This document shows positions 1 to 5,384 of a DNA stretch of 5,430 nucleotides, in pieces. The stretch's first letter is position 1. Each line of letters begins with the position of its first letter. Both the position numbers and the translations under genes were made by a program. The notes below the pieces were generated by a model that had not been told where the DNA came from, searched no databases, and saw only the letters and a list, made by a program, of their open reading frames with translations. The DNA is taken from NCBI RefSeq assembly GCF_003344345.1, contig NZ_QPIP01000197.1, forward strand, positions 1 through 5,430. The letters are read 5' to 3'. This DNA comes from Wolbachia endosymbiont of Cylisticus convexus. Lineage in GTDB: Bacteria; Pseudomonadota; Alphaproteobacteria; Rickettsiales; Anaplasmataceae.

Positions 1-858
1 ATGAATCTAGGGTCAGTAATGTTGCCTACTTTAAATTATGTAGCTGGAAGTTTGAAAGCAATAACAGAGCGTATAGCTTCTTTTGCAGAAAAATATCCAA
101 CTTTAACTACGGCAATCATGAGTACTTTAGCAGCTTTGATAAGTTTGAAAGTCTTAGTAGTGGGATTAGGCTATGGAATTACTTTATTAGGAAGTACAAT
201 TTTTGGTCTTAAAGCAACAATACTGACAACATTTTCATCTTTATCAAGTATAGTTTTTCCTGCAGTAATAACAGGGCTAAGAGCAATAACACTCGCTGTA
301 ATGACTAACCCAATTGGACTTTTAATAGCGAGTCTTGTTGCTGGTGCAGTTTATGTTCTAACTAACTGGCAAAAAGTGAAAGACTTTTTCTCTAGCTTTT
401 GGAAATCACTCATTGAACCTATAGGAAAAGCTTTTTCATGGATGGGAAATACAGTTAGTAGCATATTTGCTGAGAATAGCCCGATTAGAAAATTTGAAAA
501 TAATGGAAATTTTGTTAATAAGCTTTCTAAAAATAGCATTTTCAGTAACGGAAACCCATTGACAAGTAATAGTGCTATTAAACAATTTTCAGAAAATAGT
601 AAAGGCAATTTTGAGAGTTTTAAAGTTAAAGGTGTTATAGAAGAAAAAAGAGCTATAGAACAAGAAGAAGTTAAGAAAGCATTCAAGAAAAGTAGATGTG
701 AAAATAGCGAATCGAAAGTACATAACCAAGCATTCTATCAAACGTTTAATATCAACATTAAATCTGAAGATGTGCGCAGTGTTGCTGATGCAGTAATAGA
801 ACGATTTAGAGAACAAGCACGTGGGGCACTTTTTGATATAGTTGAAGAGTTACATTGA
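1..858 (+). CDS. Phage tail tape measure protein, C-terminal part
   Basis: Tape measure proteins span the tail tube lumen, set tail length and help DNA pass into the host. The 285 visible residues look like the C-terminal portion of a TP901-type tape measure: an amphipathic opening with an LP-T-L pattern (residues 8-11), long hydrophobic stretches at about 38-70 and 84-121, a W-rich segment (123-148), a low-complexity Asn/Ser/Lys linker (about 155-235) and a conserved-looking C-terminal helix (about 241-285). Position 1 is an ATG in frame, but 285 residues without the usual N-terminal coiled-coil region is short for the family. The gene therefore probably continues upstream, or it is a 3' fragment of a split gene. 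It is followed by gpU with a one-base overlap (TGATG), as expected in a P2-like tail operon. The family assignment is by architecture and context, not by an active-site motif. Confidence 0.75.
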   Translation: MNLGSVMLPTLNYVAGSLKAITERIASFAEKYPTLTTAIMSTLAALISLKVLVVGLGYGITLLGSTIFGLKATILTTFSSLSSIVFPAVITGLRAITLAVMTNPIGLLIASLVAGAVYVLTNWQKVKDFFSSFWKSLIEPIGKAFSWMGNTVSSIFAENSPIRKFENNGNFVNKLSKNSIFSNGNPLTSNSAIKQFSENSKGNFESFKVKGVIEEKRAIEQEEVKKAFKKSRCENSESKVHNQAFYQTFNINIKSEDVRSVADAVIERFREQARGALFDIVEELH

Positions 859-1196
859 TGTTGCTTGGAAAATGTAAGCTTGAACCAATAAGCCTAAGAT
901 ACAGTAAAGAAAAAAGGTGGTATACAATTGAATGTATTGAAAAAACGTTGCTACAAAACATTGGCTCAGGAATTGAATGTATTGATCTGACAGGAGTGAT
1001 TTATCCACGTTATCAGAGTAATGGCTTAGAACAGCTAAAAAATATACGTGATACTCAAGTTCTAGTTGATAATTCAGGAAATGTGCTTGGAAATTTTGTC
1101 ATTACTAATGTAGAAGAAAAACAGATATTATTTTTTCCTGATGGAAAACCAAGAAAAATTGAGTTTATTTTGAAGTTAAAAAGTTACAATAAATGA
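858..1196 (+). CDS. P2 gpU-like phage tail protein
   Basis: Phage tail protein of the P2 gpU family, a tail completion/terminator-type protein acting at the end of the tail tube. The 112 residues show the family pattern: W21 after a basic strand, LQNIGSGIE (32-40), DLTGVIYP (43-50), a helix with GLEQL..IR (56-64), a DNSGNVLGNFVI strand pair (71-82) and the closing DGKPRKIEFILKL block (95-107). It is shorter than P2 gpU (about 160 aa), which is common for the family outside P2. I start at ATG 858, which overlaps the tape measure stop as TGATG; an in-frame TTG at 855 would add one residue. GAAGAG at 844-849 could act as a weak ribosome binding site, and the overlap suggests translational coupling. 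Its stop overlaps the gpX start. Confidence 0.85.
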   Translation: MLLGKCKLEPISLRYSKEKRWYTIECIEKTLLQNIGSGIECIDLTGVIYPRYQSNGLEQLKNIRDTQVLVDNSGNVLGNFVITNVEEKQILFFPDGKPRKIEFILKLKSYNK

Positions 1197-1402
1197 TTTA
1201 TTATTACACCAAAGAAAACGAAATGTTAGATTTGATTTGCTGGAAACATTATGGATACAGTAGTGGAGCAGTGGAGGAAATATTGCTTGAAAATCCAGGC
1301 CTTGCAAAATACGGAAGCTTTTTGCCCGCTGGATTAAAAATTAAGCTTCCTAAAATTCAGAGAATATTGAAAGAATCTGTTATAAATATTTTAGATGAAT
1401 GA
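1193..1402 (+). CDS. P2 gpX-like tail protein (Phage_tail_X, LysM-like)
   Basis: Small tail protein of the P2 gpX family, thought to act in tail assembly and related to LysM-type folds. At 69 residues it matches P2 gpX (67 aa) in length. The family signature is clear: EMLDLICWKHYG (10-21), VEEILLENPGLAKYG (27-41) and LPAGLKIKLP (44-53). The rest (54-69) is a short helical tail. The start is fixed by the ATGA overlap with the gpU stop (1193-1196), and the stop overlaps the gpD start with a second ATGA (1399-1402). It is therefore probably translated by coupling within a single tail transcript. The gpU-gpX-gpD order is the P2/WO order. Confidence 0.9.
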   Translation: MIYYYTKENEMLDLICWKHYGYSSGAVEEILLENPGLAKYGSFLPAGLKIKLPKIQRILKESVINILDE

Positions 1403-2364
1403 CACCAGATTTTGATATAGTAGCAAAAAATAACCCAGTAACAGAGGTTTTAAAAAAGAGTTTAATATCACTACGTGTCACTGATGGATCAGGTACTACA
1501 AGTGACGAAGCTGAGATATGTATTAATTATAGCTCTAGCGCTTTAGAACTTAAGGGTAAATTACAGGTTTTTCTAGGATATAAAGAAACAGGTTTATTAC
1601 CTATGGGGGTATATAAGGCAAATCAAATTACAATACAAAGTCCACCACAAACTTTAAGAATAAAATGTGACGCTGCAAGTTTAAGAGGATCATTAAAGGA
1701 AAGAAAATCAAAGGAATGGAAAGACATTACCTTGGGAGATTTGATTAAAGAAATAGCACAAGAACATGGGTATGAAGGTAAAGTTGCTGAAAGATTTGAA
1801 AATATATTTATACCACATACCATTCAAGCAGATGAAAGCGACATGAGTTTTTTGGAAGGATTAGGCAAAAAATATGATGCACTAGTAAAACCAGCAGGAG
1901 GATATATAATTTTTATTCCGAAGGGAGAAGCAAGATCAGCGACTGGAAAGATGTTAGGTACAACAGTATTGACACCTAAAGATATTATAAATTGGGAGGT
2001 AAATTTTAATGTGCGTAACAAATATGGATCTGTTATTGCAAAATGGCATAGTTATGAAAAGGGAGAAACTATAGAAGAGAAAGTGGGAAATGAGGGCCCA
2101 AGTTATACCCTGCAAACGCTTTACTCTACCGCAGGATCAGCAATTAGTGCAGCAGCAGCCAAGTTAAAACAACTAAAACGTAGTACATCAAGTTTAAATG
2201 TAACTGTTCCTGGTAATCCAGAATTATTTGCAGAAGCTAAGATCAGCCTTTCAGGATTTTGTCAGGAAATTGAAGGCGAATGGGTAATCAGCAGGGCAGA
2301 ACATATTCTGAATAATAGAGGATATCAAACTATAGTAGAGGCAAAAGTGAGCAAAGCTATTTAA
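1399..2364 (+). CDS. P2 gpD-like late control / tail hub protein
   Basis: Phage late control gene D family protein, which forms the baseplate hub (gp27/VgrG-like fold) at the tail tip. Family features in the 321 residues include the N-terminal strand-rich region with SLRVTDGSG (24-32), the CDAASLRGSLKERKSKEW segment followed by TLGDLIKEIAQEHGY (90-125), the motif QADESDMSFLEGLGKKYDA (143-161), and the C-terminal EWVISRAEHILNNRGYQT (294-311), where the family usually has W..v..v.H.l...Gy.T. It is somewhat shorter than P2 gpD (387 aa). The start is fixed by ATGA at 1399-1402. No separate spike (gpV-like) domain is visible. The last gene of the coupled tail block, it is followed 37 bases later by the ankyrin gene. 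The family assignment is firm, while any role in late gene control is only a historical name. Confidence 0.88.
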   Translation: MTPDFDIVAKNNPVTEVLKKSLISLRVTDGSGTTSDEAEICINYSSSALELKGKLQVFLGYKETGLLPMGVYKANQITIQSPPQTLRIKCDAASLRGSLKERKSKEWKDITLGDLIKEIAQEHGYEGKVAERFENIFIPHTIQADESDMSFLEGLGKKYDALVKPAGGYIIFIPKGEARSATGKMLGTTVLTPKDIINWEVNFNVRNKYGSVIAKWHSYEKGETIEEKVGNEGPSYTLQTLYSTAGSAISAAAAKLKQLKRSTSSLNVTVPGNPELFAEAKISLSGFCQEIEGEWVISRAEHILNNRGYQTIVEAKVSKAI

Positions 2365-2401
2365 ATGAAACTTAAGCAAATGATTATTTAATTCTAAAAA
2401 A

Positions 2402-2944
2402 ATGTTAGACATGAACAAAATAAGTAAGAACATAAAGAATAAGATAAATTTTCTATGGCTTATGATAACAATTATATGTGTTGTTGTTACATGTTGCTAT
2501 ACAAAGAGTAAAGCTGTGAGTAATTATAAAACAGTACTACAAATTGCTTCTGAAAATTGTAACTTAGAGGTTGTAAAACTTTTGGTAGAAAATCTATTAG
2601 ATGTTAATGTGCAGGTTCCTAAATTAACAGCATTACATTATGCTTCAGAGGCAGGTTGTTTAGAAGTTGTGGATTTTCTAGTGCAAAAAGGAGCTGATAT
2701 AGGCGCTTCTGGGGGGTATGAGGGATGGACACCGCTGCATTATGCTGCAGATCAAGGACGTTTGGAAATTGTTAAATTTTTATTAGACAAAGGAGCAGAT
2801 CCTAGTGCTGTAGCTAAAGATGGAAGAACACCTAGAAGCATGGCTGTAATATCAGAAGAACGTAATAAAGATAAAAACAAGCAATACAGAGAAGTAATAA
2901 AACTACTTTCCAATGCAGAAGGCTCGCTCAAAAATAGCAAATAA
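2402..2944 (+). CDS. Membrane-anchored ankyrin-repeat protein
   Basis: The 180-residue protein starts with a basic, polar N-terminus (1-16), then one hydrophobic segment (about 17-33, FLWLMITIICVVV core), then ankyrin repeats. Repeat 1 (about 41-73) is divergent. Repeat 2 (74-106) has TALHYASEAGCLEVVDFLV and KGAD. Repeat 3 (107-140) has WTPLHYAADQGRLEIVKFLL and KGADP. A partial fourth repeat (140-174) begins DGRTPRSMA. Ankyrin repeats bind proteins, and in Wolbachia such proteins are abundant and often tied to the prophage. The membrane segment suggests signal-anchor export or inner-membrane tethering. Two cysteines (31-32) follow it, but T30 does not fit a standard lipobox. No strong ribosome binding site is seen; ATG 2411 is an equally possible start. 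It follows gpD closely and may share its transcript. Target and role are unknown. Confidence 0.85.
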   Translation: MLDMNKISKNIKNKINFLWLMITIICVVVTCCYTKSKAVSNYKTVLQIASENCNLEVVKLLVENLLDVNVQVPKLTALHYASEAGCLEVVDFLVQKGADIGASGGYEGWTPLHYAADQGRLEIVKFLLDKGADPSAVAKDGRTPRSMAVISEERNKDKNKQYREVIKLLSNAEGSLKNSK

Positions 2945-3044
2945 GATCAAAGATATATTGGAGTCATAAGGATCTGCAGAAGAGCAATACGAATTCAAAT
3001 AGTGACTACCACAGCAAAATATAGAAACTGAACATATTTCTTCT

Positions 3045-3074
3045 TTTATCAGTAATTTGCAATTACTTTATAAT
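3045..3074 (+). promoter_or_regulatory. Possible promoter for the membrane/coil gene
   Basis: A consensus -10 TATAAT occurs at 3069-3074. A weak -35 (TTTATC, 3045-3050) sits 18 bases upstream. Transcription would begin around 3081, almost at ATG 3086, leaving nearly no leader. The -35 is poor and the region is AT-rich, so this is tentative. Confidence 0.22.
3051..3067. repeat. Perfect inverted repeat (7-bp arms, 3-base loop)
   Basis: AGTAATT, then TGC, then AATTACT. The arms are perfect but all A/T-rich apart from one G-C pair, and no clear T-run follows, so it is a poor intrinsic terminator. It lies immediately upstream of TATAAT (3069-3074) and 19 bases before the start at 3086, a position that would suit an operator or a transcript-end hairpin. 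It may also be chance in AT-rich DNA. Confidence 0.35.
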
Positions 3075-3085
3075 CAGTAAAAAAT

Positions 3086-3292
3086 ATGCTAAAAAAAATC
3101 CCAATTACAGTAATTATTACCATATTAATCCAAACCGTAGCATTGATATGGTGGTTATCCAAGCTAGACTCAAGGGTACAATTTCACGATAAACTTATTG
3201 AATATGGTTTAATGGAAAAAGTATTAGTACTTGAGGAAAGGGTAAAAAATCTTTCTGAGGAATTGGATGAGCTTAAAGCTGATTTAAAGTAA
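3086..3292 (+). CDS. Small single-helix membrane protein with coiled coil
   Basis: The 68-residue protein has a short basic N-terminus (MLKK), one membrane helix (about 6-24, ending in the WW pair at 22-23), the SKLDSRV linker (25-31) and a C-terminal coiled coil. In the coil, L49, V53, L56, L60, L63 and L67 fall on a clean 4-3 heptad spacing. Small proteins of this plan (hydrophobic helix, WW, then SKLDSRV-like and an acidic coil) are common in tailed phages near lysis or tail genes. They are usually annotated hypothetical, sometimes as holin- or spanin-like. Topology would be one helix with the coil on one side of the inner membrane, probably oligomeric. No good ribosome binding site precedes ATG 3086. 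The stop (3290-3292) directly abuts the stop of the convergent phospholipase D gene. A lysis role is inference only. Confidence 0.72.
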   Translation: MLKKIPITVIITILIQTVALIWWLSKLDSRVQFHDKLIEYGLMEKVLVLEERVKNLSEELDELKADLK

Positions 3293-3814
3293 TTATTCTT
3301 CTACTTTTGGTGTATAAGGATCAGATTGAGATTGACGATCCTTCCAGTTTTCGATGTATTGCTCAACTAATTGAGGATCCCCTGTTATAATCAGTAGATT
3401 CTCAGCATTTCTTGATTCAGCTGCATAGGTGAAATTAAAAGAGCCAGTTATTATTTTGTTATCATCAATAATCATTATTTTACTATGAGCAATCGCTGGT
3501 TTAAAGTCTACCCAAATTGGGATTTTTTGCTCAAACAGCTCATTGATAACACTATACTTTGAGCTAACTTGCGATTCGTCGAGAATAACCATGACATCAA
3601 CTCCACGCTTTTTAGCTTGAACCAAGGATTCAGCAATAGGCTTCGAGGTAAATTGGTATGCTTGAACCAACACAGATTTTTTAGCATAGTCTACAGAATC
3701 AATTATTAGGTTGGTGCAATTTTCTCCAGGCGTGAAGCAGACTGTGGCTTTTGGGCAGGAAACACATCCCGATAAAAGCGAACAAGTTAATAAAATCAAT
3801 AAATACCTAACCAT
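3293..3814 (-). CDS. Phospholipase D/Nuc-family lipoprotein, single HKD motif
   Basis: The 173-residue protein of the phospholipase D superfamily cleaves phosphodiester bonds in phospholipid or nucleic acid. It has one HKD motif: H110, K112 and D117 in AHSKIMIIDD, followed by GSFN (124-127) and the downstream NAENL (136-140). Single-HKD proteins of this length (Nuc-type nuclease, rickettsial Pld-like) act as dimers that pair two motifs. The N-terminus is a lipoprotein signal: MVRY, a hydrophobic core (5-14) and lipobox LSGC with C17 as the lipidated residue. It should therefore sit in a membrane facing the periplasm. I start at ATG 3814, which gives a clean signal peptide; the frame is open to ATG 3874 but that would bury the signal. 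A GAAAGGA-like site lies about 11 bases upstream of 3814. This is the only complete gene on the minus strand, squeezed between two plus-strand genes. Substrate is not decidable from sequence. Confidence 0.88.
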   Translation of the reverse strand: MVRYLLILLTCSLLSGCVSCPKATVCFTPGENCTNLIIDSVDYAKKSVLVQAYQFTSKPIAESLVQAKKRGVDVMVILDESQVSSKYSVINELFEQKIPIWVDFKPAIAHSKIMIIDDNKIITGSFNFTYAAESRNAENLLIITGDPQLVEQYIENWKDRQSQSDPYTPKVEE

Positions 3815-3872
3815 GGCAAAATACATCCTTTCAGTTGACGGAGGAGGCATAAGGGGCATAATACCAGCCATC

Positions 3873-3900
3873 ATTCTAGCAGAAATAGAAAAAAGAACAA
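3873..3900 (-). promoter_or_regulatory. Possible extended -10 promoter for the phospholipase D gene
   Basis: On the minus strand, TTGTTC (3900-3895) is followed after 16 bases by TAGAAT (3878-3873), preceded by TGC, giving an extended -10 (TGnTAGAAT). It lies inside the patatin coding sequence and would give a leader of roughly 50 bases to ATG 3814. The -35 matches TTGACA at only three positions. The overlapping starts mean the promoter must lie in patatin coding DNA, which makes this the best local candidate. Confidence 0.3.
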
Positions 3901-4094
3901 GAAAGAGAGTAGCTGAAATCTTTGATCTAATGGCTGGTACTTCAACCGGTGGGATTGTTGTGGCAGGATTATGTAAAAAAGATAAACCTCAATATTCAGC
4001 CAATGATTTGGTTGAACTTTACCAAGAGTATGGACCATATATTTTTAAGTCTTCATTCTTTAGACGATCAATACTATCTTGGTTTAATTGTGCA

Positions 4095-4097
4095 TAA
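4095..4097 (+). other. In-frame ochre codon inside the patatin gene
   Basis: TAA at codon 95, flanked by in-frame SWFNCA upstream and YPHKNIESILEKYF downstream. No frame change occurs on either side, so the lesion is a nonsense substitution rather than an indel. CAA is the simplest ancestor codon. Confidence 0.8.
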
Positions 4098-4711
4098 TAC
4101 CCACACAAAAACATCGAATCGATATTAGAAAAATATTTTGGTGATGATACTCTACAAAACACTTTGAGTAATGTACTGCTTACCAGTTATGATATTCATA
4201 ACAACCATCCTTTCTTTTTTAAGAGCTGGAAAGAAGATAGAAATTTTATCAAACTCAAAGATGCATTAAGAGCCACAACTGCAGCTCCAACATATTTTGC
4301 ACCTAAGTATCTTAAGGTCAACCAAAAAGAAATGGTACTGGTGGATGGCGGAGTATTTGCGAATAATCCAGCTGCTTGTGCATATGCAAACAGTAAAAAA
4401 CTTTTCCCTAATGAAGAGATTATTCTGGTATCAATCGGCACAGGTCGGCTATCTAATCGAATCAAGTACAGGAAATTAGGGAAAATAGCTTGGATAAAGC
4501 CCCTATTAAATGTGATGTTTGCTTCGAGCCTTGATGTAGTGAATTATCAACTAGGTAACGTAATGGACGACAGATATATAAGAATACAATCACACCTGAC
4601 AATAGCGTCGGCTGAGATGGATAATGTAACACCTAAAAATATTAAATGTCTTCAGCAAGAAGCAAATGCAATGATAGAGGACAACCAGGAAGTAATAGAT
4701 AAATTTTTGAA

Positions 4712-5014
4712 ATGCCAAGCAAACTAAAGAAATTATACCACAAAGCAAAGAAAGGTTTAAAAAACATAGTTTCGTCCGAAAAATATACTAATGGCCAAGA
4801 AGCTAAAACTTCAAACGATAAGCCAAAACCGCTACATGAGCAACCTCTAAAGATGATGGAGAAAACCTCTAAAGCAAAAAAAGATAAAAAAGGAATAAAA
4901 GAAAAAATAAAAAGCTTTAAAATAAAGAAAGCAAAACCCGTAAAAAAAGAGCTAAAAAAGGGCAATACGTTCAAAAAAGGCTTCAAAAAGCTAAAAGCAA
5001 AAGTAAAAAATTAA
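4712..5014 (+). CDS. Lysine-rich protein, N-terminal part (zero frame)
   Basis: The 100-residue ORF is unrecognised as a family. Thirty-six of its 100 residues are lysine, arranged as KK and KxK repeats, with a short less basic insert (about 20-50). There are no aromatic core residues or membrane segment, so alone it would be a disordered polycation, able to bind nucleic acid or acidic lipid. It starts at ATG 4712, overlapping the last 16 bases of the patatin frame, with no good ribosome binding site, so it probably depended on patatin translation. That coupling should be lost through the patatin stop. It ends at TAA 5012-5014, but the -1 frame remains open to 5304 and encodes a membrane hairpin. 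The true product may be a 197-residue fusion made by frameshifting near 4954-4960, or the gene may be broken by a homopolymer indel. Confidence 0.6.
   Translation: MPSKLKKLYHKAKKGLKNIVSSEKYTNGQEAKTSNDKPKPLHEQPLKMMEKTSKAKKDKKGIKEKIKSFKIKKAKPVKKELKKGNTFKKGFKKLKAKVKN
4954..4960 (+). promoter_or_regulatory. A_AAA_AAG slippery heptamer, candidate -1 frameshift site
   Basis: In the zero frame of the lysine-rich ORF the codons are CTA AAA AAG GGC, which places a perfect A AAA AAG heptamer (the type used by E. coli dnaX) at 4954-4960. A -1 slip continues with GGG CAA TAC into the exact frame that encodes the membrane hairpin. A second candidate, A AAA AAA, lies at 4942-4948. No strong upstream Shine-Dalgarno-like stimulator is seen. 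Downstream only a weak hairpin (GGCTT, CAAA, AAGCT; about 4979-4992) is possible. Mutation is therefore an equal alternative. Confidence 0.4.
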
Positions 5015-5304
5015 ACCCAATAAAGGTTAAAAAAAATAAGATCATTGGAAGCAAAAAGTTAGCGCTTTTACTGACTTCTGGCACGATTGTGGCAATTTTG
5101 CCGATGTTTAATTTGGCCCCTTTTCCAGCCTTAGCCATAACTTCGGCATGTGTTTTCAGTATTAATTTTATTGCAGTAAAAACGTTAAAGAAAGTTATCA
5201 AACAATGCAAATTGGCTGCAAGACCCGAAGCTGAGCCAGAAAAACTAGAAGAGGTATCTGTTGAACAAGCGAAATCTAAGCAAATTTTCAGAGATGGCAA
5301 ATAG
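4960..5304 (+). CDS. Membrane-hairpin C-terminal part in the -1 frame
   Basis: This frame is open from 4921 to TAG 5302-5304. From 4960 it gives 114 residues: a basic stretch (GQYVQKRLQKAKSKSKK and on), then two hydrophobic helices separated by the NLAPFP turn, then a basic QCKLAARPEAEPE segment and an acidic-to-basic tail. In a fusion joined at the slippery site, the helices lie at about 117-133 and 138-156 of 197 residues. The only upstream non-ATG start of note, GTG 5089, would cut into the first helix, so independent initiation is unlikely. That favours continuation of the 4712 ORF by frameshift or mutation. The whole would be a small membrane protein with a long polycationic N-terminal arm. 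Family and function are unknown. Confidence 0.5.
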   Translation, partial: GQYVQKRLQKAKSKSKKLNPIKVKKNKIIGSKKLALLLTSGTIVAILPMFNLAPFPALAITSACVFSINFIAVKTLKKVIKQCKLAARPEAEPEKLEEVSVEQAKSKQIFRDGK

Positions 5305-5384
5305 ATTTATTAAATAAACAATTACTTTTGCTTATATCTTAATATAATATCTCTGAGTACCCTGTTTTTAATCCAGAATTCAAG
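5305..5384. other. AT-rich intergenic stretch at the end of the gene block
   Basis: These 80 bases carry no reading frame of note. They include a short AT palindrome (5306-5318, TTTATT A AATAAA), a TATAAT at 5343-5348 without a convincing -35, and GAATT/AATTC arms extending to about 5391. None is a convincing terminator or promoter. Confidence 0.4.

Larger units (their letters stand above)
2945..3085 (+). other. Intergenic spacer with possible decayed coding remnant
   Basis: Between the ankyrin stop and the next gene there are 141 bases without a credible gene. One frame directly downstream of the ankyrin stop stays open for about 29 codons, and another encodes a short AEEQYEFK-like end, but neither has a start or recognisable content. 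The right half is AT-rich and holds an inverted repeat and a -10-like TATAAT listed separately. This could be a degraded 3' extension of the ankyrin gene or plain leader sequence. Confidence 0.4.
3813..4727 (+). pseudogene. Patatin-like phospholipase, broken by one in-frame stop
   Basis: Patatin-family phospholipase A (Ser-Asp dyad acyl hydrolase). The N-terminus MAKYILSVDGGGIRG carries the oxyanion-hole motif DGGGIRG (residues 9-15). GTSTG (42-46) carries nucleophile S44. The catalytic DGG (D178) stands before VFANNP in the second half. Codon 95 (4095-4097) is TAA followed by TAC CCA. The frame then stays open without any indel to TAA 4725-4727, for 304 codons, a normal length for bacterial patatins. 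A single C-to-T change from CAA (Gln) would create this stop. The first piece (3813-4097) lacks the aspartate; the second (from about 4164, only a TTG to start on) lacks the serine, so neither should be active. The frame opens upstream to 3711, but MAKYILSVDGGG is the natural start. The lesion looks recent because the rest is undamaged. Readthrough or a sequencing error would restore the enzyme. Confidence 0.85.

Noticed and set aside
351..686. Minus-strand frame of 111 codons under the tape measure gene
   Set aside because: No family features, and the plus-strand frame there is a well-supported coding sequence.
3711..3812. N-terminal extension of the patatin frame to an upstream ATG
   Set aside because: The extra 34 residues lie antisense to the phospholipase D signal region and do not resemble patatin N-termini; MAKYILSVDGGG is the natural start.
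3815..3874. N-terminal extension of the phospholipase D frame to ATG 3874
   Set aside because: It would place 20 extra residues before a complete lipoprotein signal and lies over conserved patatin motifs; ATG 3814 is the better start.
4297..4479. Plus-strand frame of 60 codons inside the patatin second half
   Set aside because: Out-of-frame shadow of the patatin sequence, which carries the conserved DGG motif.
4642..4986. Minus-strand frame of 114 codons rich in Phe/Ser/Leu
   Set aside because: Antisense shadow of lysine-rich coding sequence; the hydrophobicity comes from TTT/TTC complements of AAA/GAA.
4983..5300. Minus-strand frame of 105 codons opposite the lysine-rich region
   Set aside because: It mirrors A/T-rich lysine codons as Phe/Leu runs and has no recognisable domain; it is the antisense shadow of the plus-strand frames.
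5306..5318. AT palindrome after the last gene as a terminator
   Set aside because: All A/T stem with a one-base loop and no T-run; too weak to call a terminator.
5322..5348. Promoter-like TTACTT and TATAAT pair near the right end
   Set aside because: Spacing is only 15 bases, the -35 is weak, the region is AT-rich, and no plus-strand gene is seen downstream.
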